The notes under the pieces: model-generated
Told to the model about the DNA's origin: nothing
Database searches by the model: none
Seen by the model: only the letters and a program-made list of their open reading frames with translations
Source of the DNA: a virus
Strand: one strand, 5' to 3'
IMG/VR virus record: IMGVR_UViG_3300006751_000002
Span: 1 to 44,003 of that record
DNA length: 44,003 nt
Part shown: piece after piece, positions 21,805 through 28,773 of the stretch
How the letters are laid out: every line of letters starts with the position of its first letter
Position numbering within the stretch: the stretch's first letter is position 1
Program-made: the position numbers and the translations under genes

Positions 21805-21847
21805 CCAACATCTAGTGTCATAAGTTGGTGTACATACAAGATGTTGT
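21805..21847. promoter_or_regulatory. Divergent pair of the CACAAGATGTAGT-type motif between terL and the portal group
   Basis: Minus-strand copy CACTAGATGTTGG (21817-21805, 10 of 13 match) faces left towards terL. Plus-strand copy TACAAGATGTTGT (21835-21847, 11 of 13) faces right. The minus copy lies about 17 bp upstream of a TATAAT (21793-21788, minus), the position of a -35 element. The two copies also form the inverted repeat CAACATCT/AGATGTTG (21806-21813 with 21839-21846). Confidence 0.45.
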
Positions 21848-21860
21848 GGTATGGTCAGCC

Positions 21861-22223
21861 ATGGATAGTTTTATAGTGCCCTTCACTGCGGTTATCTTCG
21901 GTGTATTCATAGTAGGATTTAAGCTGATTTTTGACCAACACCGCAAGACTATCGATCTTCTCGTGCGCTCAAACGCGGAGTCTGCTGAGAGTTTGTGCAA
22001 ATCTCACGAAAATATGCTCAACCACCTAAAAGAGGCCTCACCAATAGGCGGGCTTCCACGGGATCTATGGCTTGAGCAGCATAAGCTTAAGACCCGAGAG
22101 ATTTCACTGCGTGAGCAGCAGTTTGAGGTGGAGGCTCCTTTGAGAAAGCAAGCGCTTGAGCATCGGCTACGGAAGACGGGTCGGCTAGGTGGCAGAGCCC
22201 AACTAAGTAACCCGGAGAACTAA
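21861..22223 (+). CDS. Membrane-anchored coiled-coil protein, 120 aa, upstream of portal
   Basis: Begins MDSFIVPFTAVIFGVFIVGF, one strong transmembrane span at residues 3-25, then a long charged helix with coiled-coil character (REISLREQQFEVEAPLRKQA). It ends immediately before the portal ATG. A TTG at 21825 could extend it by 12 residues. A holin/spanin-like or virion membrane role is possible, but there is no lysis context here. A small terminase is unlikely given the membrane span. Confidence 0.6.
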   Translation: MDSFIVPFTAVIFGVFIVGFKLIFDQHRKTIDLLVRSNAESAESLCKSHENMLNHLKEASPIGGLPRDLWLEQHKLKTREISLREQQFEVEAPLRKQALEHRLRKTGRLGGRAQLSNPEN

Positions 22224-24317
22224 ATGGCAAAGAAGATCACCCCAGCCCGAGCCCAAGAAATGCTCGATGAGATTCAGGGCTTGCTTGAAGATGCGCTGAC
22301 CGCAACCGGGCAGAGGGTGCCTGCGCTAGTTGAACAGATGGCCTTTTATCGGGGCTTGCAGTGGGGCACAACCTCTCCCCTTGGATGGGTGCAGGACGAC
22401 TTTGATCTTGATGAGGCTCGTGAGGTTCTGAATTATATCCGTCCCACGGTAAGAACAGCCGTCTCCGACGTTTTGCGTTCAATGCCCAATCCTTCGGTGA
22501 TTGCAACCTCAGACGATCAGATGTCACACACACGCGCAAAGGCATCACAGAAGCTACTCAGGTCCTTTATGCGTAGTGGTGTTATGAACTTTGAGACGAT
22601 GTTCCGTGCGGAGACCGCAGCCCAGATCCACGGGGCCTGTTGGTATAAGGTCATCTGGGATCCTAACGCTGGCAGATACCGTGATATGCCTCTAGTTGAT
22701 CCAGAGACGGGTGGAGAAGAGTTGGATGAATTCGATCTGCCTAAGTTCGAGCGACGTGCAGAGGGAGACATCAAGCTTCAGTTCGTAGATATTATCAGTG
22801 CCGCCTGTGATCCTCACGCGAGAAACGAGGACGAGGTGTTCCACATCTTCCATCGCAAGCTGCTTCCCACCAGGACCCTTGAAGATCATTTTCCTTATGA
22901 TGCTTTCGGCAAAAAAACCAAGGGCAGATGGAAGCGTCGAGCCTTTGAGCGCGGCCTTCAGGCTTCGGACATTATTGAGAACGATGGCAGAAGTCACGCG
23001 ACCCCAGGATTTGAAGGCAGTCACACCACCTCAAAGGGCAATGAGTTAGCAGATCTGATTGAGTATTGGGAGAGGCCGTCGAACAAGTACCCTCGTGGCA
23101 GGCTCATAGTATTTAGTGGCGACGTGATCGTCGCTGTGGGTCCACTGCCCTACGAGTGGCCTTGGATCCTGCGACTAGGACAAAACATTCTACCTAGCGG
23201 GCTATATCCCGATGGTGTTGTGCGCGACATTATTCCTATTCAGCGCACCATCAACCTGAATGCGAGCAAAAAAAGGGAGTGGATGAGTAAATTATTGAGT
23301 CCCCCCCTTCTCGTGCCTCACGGCTCCGGCATTGACACAGATCTATTTGATGATGTTGCCGGATCAGTAATTCAGTACAACCCCGGATTGCGGCCAGATT
23401 GGATGCGTGTGCCCGATATTCCAGGGTCTATGTTCACCCTAGAAGACCAGGCAGTCAGTGTTCTTCAGACCATATCCACCTACTCAGATATTTCTCGCGG
23501 TGAGCCACCTAAGGGCTACGATAGTGGCCGTGCACTGGCATACCTATACGAGTTCCAAAAAGCCATCCATGAGGTGGACATTCATCTTTTCCGTAATGAT
23601 GTGTCGAGATTACTGACGAAGTGCCTCAAATTGGCACGCGACTTTTATGATGAAGGTCGAATAGTTAAGATGCTTGGCGACAATAACAAGTGGCAAGCAT
23701 CACACTTCAAGAAGGACGACTATGATTTTGAGGCCGAAGTCATGGTTGAAGCCTTCAGTGGTGCGCCCAACAGCAGAGCACTTCGATTTGCAGAGGCTAT
23801 TGAGCTATATCAGCTCGGTGCCTTTGATCCCGAGGATCCATCAGCTAAGAGTCTGCGCCAGATTCTCGAAGTAGACTATGATGATGCGAACACGCACCAC
23901 CGTAAGGAAATCCACTATTCCCGAGCGCGAGCAGAGCAGGCAGCGCTGTTGGATGATCCATACGCCGAGTTGAAGGTTCTTGGTCAGGACAACCACGATT
24001 GCCACCTAGATCTACATATCGACTATGCGGTGACAGAGGAGTTCCTCTCCCTCCCCGAAGCCGCTAAGGAGCGGTTTTTGAAGCACATTGAAGAGCACGA
24101 GATGTGGACTGCCCGCCAGACCGAGGGGGCTGCGATGGAAGAGACTATGATGTCTGGACAATCGCCGCAGGCGGGTGGTCCTCCTCCACCTAAAGCGCCG
24201 CAATTACCATCACCACGTGATGGAGGTGGTGGTGCTTATGGGCCTTTAGTGATTGAAAATCCAGAGATGGAAGAGGCACCGCTGCCCTCTCCTGAGGAGC
24301 TGACAGGAACATCATGA
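22224..24317 (+). CDS. Portal protein
   Basis: 697 aa, the usual size of podovirus portals, which form the dodecameric ring through which DNA is packaged and ejected. The N-terminal region has helices with L-N-Y-I-R-P-T-V-R-T-A-V-S-D. The middle has D-I-I-P-I-Q-R-T-I-N-L-N-A-S-K-K-R-E-W-M and I-S-T-Y-S-D-I-S-R-G-E-P-P-K-G-Y-D-S-G-R-A-L, the conserved portal pattern of linking helices with a late S-G segment. The C-terminus is Pro/Gly-rich and disordered. Start ATG follows the previous stop directly. Its position before scaffold and capsid genes supports the call. Confidence 0.88.
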   Translation: MAKKITPARAQEMLDEIQGLLEDALTATGQRVPALVEQMAFYRGLQWGTTSPLGWVQDDFDLDEAREVLNYIRPTVRTAVSDVLRSMPNPSVIATSDDQMSHTRAKASQKLLRSFMRSGVMNFETMFRAETAAQIHGACWYKVIWDPNAGRYRDMPLVDPETGGEELDEFDLPKFERRAEGDIKLQFVDIISAACDPHARNEDEVFHIFHRKLLPTRTLEDHFPYDAFGKKTKGRWKRRAFERGLQASDIIENDGRSHATPGFEGSHTTSKGNELADLIEYWERPSNKYPRGRLIVFSGDVIVAVGPLPYEWPWILRLGQNILPSGLYPDGVVRDIIPIQRTINLNASKKREWMSKLLSPPLLVPHGSGIDTDLFDDVAGSVIQYNPGLRPDWMRVPDIPGSMFTLEDQAVSVLQTISTYSDISRGEPPKGYDSGRALAYLYEFQKAIHEVDIHLFRNDVSRLLTKCLKLARDFYDEGRIVKMLGDNNKWQASHFKKDDYDFEAEVMVEAFSGAPNSRALRFAEAIELYQLGAFDPEDPSAKSLRQILEVDYDDANTHHRKEIHYSRARAEQAALLDDPYAELKVLGQDNHDCHLDLHIDYAVTEEFLSLPEAAKERFLKHIEEHEMWTARQTEGAAMEETMMSGQSPQAGGPPPPKAPQLPSPRDGGGGAYGPLVIENPEMEEAPLPSPEELTGTS

Positions 24318-24318
24318 C

Positions 24319-24368
24319 CACAAGATGTAGTATGTGGGCTTTGACAGTCCCACGATTTGTAGTATTGT
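24319..24368 (+). promoter_or_regulatory. Tandem CACAAGATGTAGT-type motifs with a sigma-70-like promoter before the scaffold gene
   Basis: CACAAGATGTAGT at 24319-24331 and the variant CACGATTTGTAGT (10 of 13) at 24351-24363, 32 bp apart. TTGACA at 24341-24346 and TATTGT at 24363-24368 with a 16-bp spacer could form a host-type promoter. All lie between the portal stop and the scaffold start. Confidence 0.5.
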
Positions 24369-24375
24369 CAACCCG

Positions 24376-25269
24376 ATGAGTGAAGAAAAAAAACCGACCC
24401 CCGATCTCGCCGAGATGACACTAGCTCAACTTGAGGACACTTTATTCCGTGACTCTACGATTGAAGTCACAGACCACACCTCTAGTCATGATCCAATGGA
24501 AGCTATGAAGGCACTTATGGACAGTGGGGCTGCGGAGACTGCGGATCAAGCGGTGGAGGCTCAAGAAGCAGCTAAGGAGGAAGTTGAAGTACCAGCACCA
24601 GAAGAGGCACCAGTCGCCCCGGAATCAGCGGCTGCACAACAGCAAGCCTCCCCCGAGATGCAGCAATACCTTTCCCAGAATCAGCAGATACTGGATTACC
24701 TGGCACAACAACAGCAGACACAGCAAGCGTCGGTAGAGCAGGGAGCCTCAAGTGATGAGGCAATTAATGAGGCAATTCGTGCGGCGGGCCTAGATCCTCG
24801 TGAGCCGATGCACCAGTTTGCATACCGGCAATCCATGGAGTCCAGTTCGTTAGAGCAGCGACTTATCGAGATGGAGCAGCGCGTTCAGCACTACGAGCGA
24901 GAGGCAGCCACTGCGAACGCTCAGGCCCACGTATCACCTCAGGTCAGTGAAACACTTAAGCCATATGGAGATCTCCCACAGGATACAATCGACACGATCA
25001 GGGACAACGCAGCCCTCGCGATGTCTCATGGTTACGACGTGCAGCAGTCAATTGATCTGGCTGTAAAGCCCTACCTTGGCTTGTTGCGTCATATGAAAAC
25101 TCTTCAGGGACCAGTAAAACCGGCACCCGAGAAAAACACCCCCCTCAATCAACCCACGCGAGACGACACAGGTCTGCTTGCGGCTTCGTTGACTGGACGA
25201 TCAACCGGACATGGCAAGCAAATTGAAAATCTTTCAATAGATGATATTGAAAAGGTTCTCTTCAAATAA
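24376..25269 (+). CDS. Capsid scaffolding protein
   Basis: 297 aa starting MSEEKKPTPDLAEM. Strongly acidic N-terminal half, Gln-rich stretches (QQQASPEMQQYLSQNQQI), coiled coil (EQRLIEMEQRVQHYEREAA) and a short basic/helical end: the composition of scaffolding proteins, which direct procapsid assembly and are then lost. It is flanked by portal and major capsid genes, the canonical place. An earlier in-frame start at 24334 would overlap the promoter-like sequences, so the ATG at 24376 is chosen despite a weak ribosome-binding site. Confidence 0.8.
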   Translation: MSEEKKPTPDLAEMTLAQLEDTLFRDSTIEVTDHTSSHDPMEAMKALMDSGAAETADQAVEAQEAAKEEVEVPAPEEAPVAPESAAAQQQASPEMQQYLSQNQQILDYLAQQQQTQQASVEQGASSDEAINEAIRAAGLDPREPMHQFAYRQSMESSSLEQRLIEMEQRVQHYEREAATANAQAHVSPQVSETLKPYGDLPQDTIDTIRDNAALAMSHGYDVQQSIDLAVKPYLGLLRHMKTLQGPVKPAPEKNTPLNQPTRDDTGLLAASLTGRSTGHGKQIENLSIDDIEKVLFK

Positions 25270-25279
25270 GGATTAAAAA

Positions 25280-26725
25280 ATGGTTACAGTAGCAGATGTA
25301 GTAGAAAGCACTATTGGTACCGGCCAATCGCGTTCAGCGTATGGTGCGATGCTCAAACAAGTATATGGACCCGCTTGGTCAAAGTGGCTTCATACCGATT
25401 CAGCCGTCTTATCCGGCAAGATCGCAAACAAGAAAGGCAGCATGGGCGGCCAGATGAAAGTCAACGCCATAACAACTGCGTTGCCTCAGTCAGCCGGTAT
25501 TTCTCTTGGAGAGGGTTCGCTTTTGCCTTACCCGATTCACGGCTCTTATATCAACCCGCGCATTGTTGCTCGTGACTTTTACACCCGGCTCCGATGGACT
25601 GGTCAAAGTCAACGCGCAGCACGGATGGGCGACAAGGCAGCATGGGCAAGGCCGAAGCAAAGCGACATTGAAGACGCTCGTGCGCAGTCGGGCCTAAACT
25701 TCGCTCGTAAGCTTTATCTTGGTTATCATGACGTTATGGACGTTGTTGTTGGTCAGGCTGAAGGTGGATCGGGCAGCGAGCTTACTCTGGCCGACAGGGA
25801 CACTCGTCGTGGCGGCGACACCACTGGTGGTGGTTCTGTTTCTCAGTACCATCGATTTGGCGGTCATTATCTGCGGGAAGGTATGCTTCTTTCTGCGGTT
25901 GCGAGCGGAAGCGGCATGGCTGGTGCTCCTCGGACAGAGCTTGCGGGGTCTGCCTACAGCAAATCTGTAAAGATTACTGCGGTAGATCTGAGCAACCTTG
26001 CTGCACCTAAGATCACAATAGCGGGCGTAGATGGCGGCGCGGATGTGGCTACTGACGTGGTTGCGGGGAACGACTTCCTTATTCCGTTTGGTTCTCGTCG
26101 AGACAGCATTACTGCAACGGAGAAGGACTCGGACTTTTTCTCCTTCAACGGTGTTCAGTCGGTAGTTTGTGGTAGTGATTTTTACTCTCATCTTTACGGT
26201 CTTGCGAAATCTACTCACTCTAAGTTGAGTGGTGTTATTGACCGCAACACCGAAGACAATGATCTTCGTATTTACAGTGAGCTTCGTTCTGCATTGATGT
26301 TTGATCGGATTCGCAACGAAGGCAGTGGCGGGAAACCGGACACAATTATCGTTCAAGATGCGCTTCTTCGCGGAATCGTCAACGCGACTCAAGGACTTCG
26401 TCAGTTTGCGCCAGTGCAGAAGGGTGAGTTTGGCTATGGTAATTTGCAATTTACTGCGGGCGACACCACCACTCCAATCGTTGCAGACTGGCTGCAGGTT
26501 CCTGGTCAGATGTTGTTCATCGACTCGAAACAGTGGGGCTTCTACACAGAGAGTGAATTGTCTCCGTTAGATGATCCGCAGACTCGCTTCGTAACTGATA
26601 AGGACCAGACGGAATTAGTATTCCATATGTCAGGGAACGAGGAGTGCATGAAACCTCATAGTCAAGGAATCATTGACGATTTGTCCTATTCTGGCACTAG
26701 CATTATCGGTACTCGCACAGTCTAA
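25280..26725 (+). CDS. Major capsid protein
   Basis: 481 aa following the scaffold gene with AAGGATTAAAAA before the ATG. An N-terminal arm and an extended loop are followed by N-P-R-I-V-A-R-D-F-Y-T-R-L-R-W-T-G-Q (early core strand/helix), a long helix with N-F-A-R-K-L-Y-L-G-Y-H-D, and a C-terminal part with D-A-L-L-R-G-I-V-N-A-T and M-L-F-I-D-S-K-Q-W-G-F-Y-T. The length, spacing and place fit an HK97-fold coat protein; a Gly-rich region about 150-230 is probably an inserted surface domain. Family is inferred from synteny and fold pattern, not from a strict motif. Confidence 0.82.
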   Translation: MVTVADVVESTIGTGQSRSAYGAMLKQVYGPAWSKWLHTDSAVLSGKIANKKGSMGGQMKVNAITTALPQSAGISLGEGSLLPYPIHGSYINPRIVARDFYTRLRWTGQSQRAARMGDKAAWARPKQSDIEDARAQSGLNFARKLYLGYHDVMDVVVGQAEGGSGSELTLADRDTRRGGDTTGGGSVSQYHRFGGHYLREGMLLSAVASGSGMAGAPRTELAGSAYSKSVKITAVDLSNLAAPKITIAGVDGGADVATDVVAGNDFLIPFGSRRDSITATEKDSDFFSFNGVQSVVCGSDFYSHLYGLAKSTHSKLSGVIDRNTEDNDLRIYSELRSALMFDRIRNEGSGGKPDTIIVQDALLRGIVNATQGLRQFAPVQKGEFGYGNLQFTAGDTTTPIVADWLQVPGQMLFIDSKQWGFYTESELSPLDDPQTRFVTDKDQTELVFHMSGNEECMKPHSQGIIDDLSYSGTSIIGTRTV

Positions 26726-26735
26726 TTTACATAGG

Positions 26736-26764
26736 GGTGGCGTAGTTCTTTGGGCTGCGCCACC
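26736..26764 (+). terminator. Hairpin after the major capsid gene
   Basis: GGTGGCG (26736-26742) pairs with CGCCACC (26758-26764) across a 15-nt loop, followed by TTTGGTGGTTTT. It starts 11 bases after the capsid stop and ends 13 bases before the next ATG. It could act as a partial terminator that lowers expression of downstream genes relative to capsid. Confidence 0.5.
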
Positions 26765-26776
26765 TTTGGTGGTTTT

Positions 26777-27700
26777 ATGAGACCTAAACATCTCGGACCT
26801 AACGCGAGTATGCCGTCGAATGTCGATCTGACGGGTGCGTTCGATCCATCGACAGGTTTGCCGTACAGCGTGAAGAAGTTGCGTTGGCCGGAGATCTTCG
26901 AGATGCGCTTTGATCCTGAGAAGATCATGATGTCACCACCTCTGCCGGTGGGTGTTGAGACCGTGTTCAAAGATGTGTTTCCGAATGAGACTCGCGGTGA
27001 CAAACCTATCCTCAAGATAGCGCTTCATCCGTGGTTCAAGCGGTGGTGCCTATGGGAGTACGTTCCTGCGAGTGAGACAGACTGCGGGATGATTCCTGAA
27101 GGCTGGGCTTTTACGCAAATGTTCTATAAGCGCGGCACCATGAAGCCCGGTTACTTGCCTGCTGACCTCAATTATGAGGATAAGCGGTGCGAAGAGCTTC
27201 GAGGAGAGATAGGCGACTACTGTCCACCAGACAGGGACTGGCTGGAGTGGGTCAAAGGCCACTGCTCGTTTGAGAAGATGTCACCTGAAAAGATGGCAGA
27301 GTTTCTCATCTTGGAGCAAGAGGATAATAAACGGAATACAGAAAGTGAGCACGAGTCACGACTTCACGACTTCCATTCTTACTATTGGAACCTGTTCCGA
27401 GATCTCACAAACATAGAGGAGGGGTGTGCGAGCAAATCAATGCAGTGCAACCAGACCTCTATCGATGAAGTGAACCAGCGTGTTCGAGACAAGATGCGAA
27501 CGATCAACCATAACGGGATCAAGTATGTCGTTCGACCGGGGTCTCGGTGGGAGAAGAGAATCCTAGACGAGATCGAGGGTGAGAAGAAGGCATTCTGGGA
27601 TCATATTGACAAGGTTGAGGCTCAGAAAGACCGAGAGTTGATGTTCAAGCAAGCGAAGCGCACATCGCTCGGAATGCAAGAGTCAGGGAAGACGATGTAA
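26777..27700 (+). CDS. Hypothetical head-region protein, 307 aa
   Basis: Starts MRPKHLGPNASMPSN. The middle contains many aromatic and charged residues (W-F-K-R-W-C-L-W-E-Y-V-P), several cysteines and a long helical C-terminal half. No family recognised. It lies between major capsid and adaptor genes and ends TAATG-coupled to the next gene, so a minor head protein is the best guess. A TTG at 26750 is an alternative start that would overlap the hairpin. Confidence 0.65.
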   Translation: MRPKHLGPNASMPSNVDLTGAFDPSTGLPYSVKKLRWPEIFEMRFDPEKIMMSPPLPVGVETVFKDVFPNETRGDKPILKIALHPWFKRWCLWEYVPASETDCGMIPEGWAFTQMFYKRGTMKPGYLPADLNYEDKRCEELRGEIGDYCPPDRDWLEWVKGHCSFEKMSPEKMAEFLILEQEDNKRNTESEHESRLHDFHSYYWNLFRDLTNIEEGCASKSMQCNQTSIDEVNQRVRDKMRTINHNGIKYVVRPGSRWEKRILDEIEGEKKAFWDHIDKVEAQKDRELMFKQAKRTSLGMQESGKTM

Positions 27701-28389
27701 TGGCTGCGGTACGGAAGCCGGTTGAGACACTGAACAATATCCGCTATCGTGTGCAGCGCGACACCGGAGATCTTGATGGAGAGCGCTGGTCCAACCAGAA
27801 CATGGATGAGGCAATTAACAACCAGCTCATCGAGATGGGGACAGAGATTGCGATTACATACCCCGGTGATGCGCTAGTCACCGAAGATCTAACTTACTCG
27901 ACGGCAACACAGCCCGTAGACTTGCCTGATATTGTTGGCGTTGAGGGCGTTTACCGCGTTGATGACGTATCAACATCAGGCAGCACCTTTCAACTGTCCT
28001 ACGTATCCCCTTTAGAGTTGGATGAGTTTGAGGTGACGACCGCCGCAAACAGCCATGTCCGCCGCAGGTATACACTCTACGGGCCAACCACAGATGCGCA
28101 ATCTCCTCGGATTCAACTACTGCCAAAGCCCGCAGCGGCGACCACTTTGCGCATATATTATATAGCCACACCTTACTATCTGGTAAACGCCGAAGACACG
28201 AACCCTCTCTCACCCAGGTGGGTTGAGCTTGTGTCGCTCGGTGCTGCACTTAAACTTCTGCGTCGAGATGACGAAGCGACCACCCAACAGGTGATGTCCT
28301 TTGCGCGACTCTGGATGCAGTTTCAACAATTCAGTCGGCGACAGAAGGGGCCAAAGACAATCCGTCGCAGAAGGAAGGGAGTCTCATAA
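27700..28389 (+). CDS. Head-to-tail adaptor-like protein, 229 aa
   Basis: Begins with a helical segment L-N-N-I-R-Y-R-V-Q-R-D-T and D-E-A-I-N-N-Q-L-I-E-M-G-T-E-I-A. Strands follow (VDLPDIVGVEGVYRVDD, then RIQLLPKPAAATTLRIYYI), and a helix with L-S-P-R-W-V-E-L-V-S-L-G-A-A-L-K-L-L. The pattern matches connector proteins that bind below the portal (gp4-like of P22 and related). The basic C-terminus may touch DNA or portal. Start overlaps the previous stop (TAATG). Position supports the role. Confidence 0.7.
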   Translation: MAAVRKPVETLNNIRYRVQRDTGDLDGERWSNQNMDEAINNQLIEMGTEIAITYPGDALVTEDLTYSTATQPVDLPDIVGVEGVYRVDDVSTSGSTFQLSYVSPLELDEFEVTTAANSHVRRRYTLYGPTTDAQSPRIQLLPKPAAATTLRIYYIATPYYLVNAEDTNPLSPRWVELVSLGAALKLLRRDDEATTQQVMSFARLWMQFQQFSRRQKGPKTIRRRRKGVS

Positions 28390-28772
28390 TGTTAGTGATG
28401 AACGACTGTGATAAATATTTCACGTATGGCTATGGGGGCCTCACCAAGTTTGTGCCCCCGCGTGACGGTGGGACTTGGAAAGAGGTCCAAGATGGGGCGA
28501 ACATCACCTATGAGAAAGTCAGTGAAAATCCTCCAACGAACGGGGTCTATGTTTCAGATCACGAATGGAAGTACCTGAACACCGGATTTATGCAGTCACG
28601 GCATAACCTGAAGCCTGTTCACAATATGATGACCGATGTAACGAACCAGTTATCTGAGCTTCAAAAAGAAAAGGCGCGGCTTGCGACAGAGAACGAAGAG
28701 TTCAAGGCTCGTTTAGCCCTTTACAGCGATCCTGAGCCAAAGAAGACGGCAACCAAAACGAAGAAGCAATGA
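28389..28772 (+). CDS. Hypothetical 127-aa virion-region protein with coiled-coil end
   Basis: N-terminal half is beta-like (DKYFTYGYGGLTKFVPP, then NGVYVSDHEWKYLNTGFM). Residues 80-110 form a coiled coil (LSELQKEKARLATENEEFKA), and a Lys/Thr-rich tail closes it. Coupled to the adaptor gene through TAATG. Probably a small particle component or chaperone; no family recognised. Confidence 0.6.
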   Translation: MLVMNDCDKYFTYGYGGLTKFVPPRDGGTWKEVQDGANITYEKVSENPPTNGVYVSDHEWKYLNTGFMQSRHNLKPVHNMMTDVTNQLSELQKEKARLATENEEFKARLALYSDPEPKKTATKTKKQ

Positions 28773-28773
28773 A

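Noticed and set aside
25694-26449. 251-codon minus-strand frame opposite the major capsid gene
   Set aside because: Antisense shadow of a highly expressed gene; no ribosome-binding site, Arg/Thr-rich odd composition, no domain.
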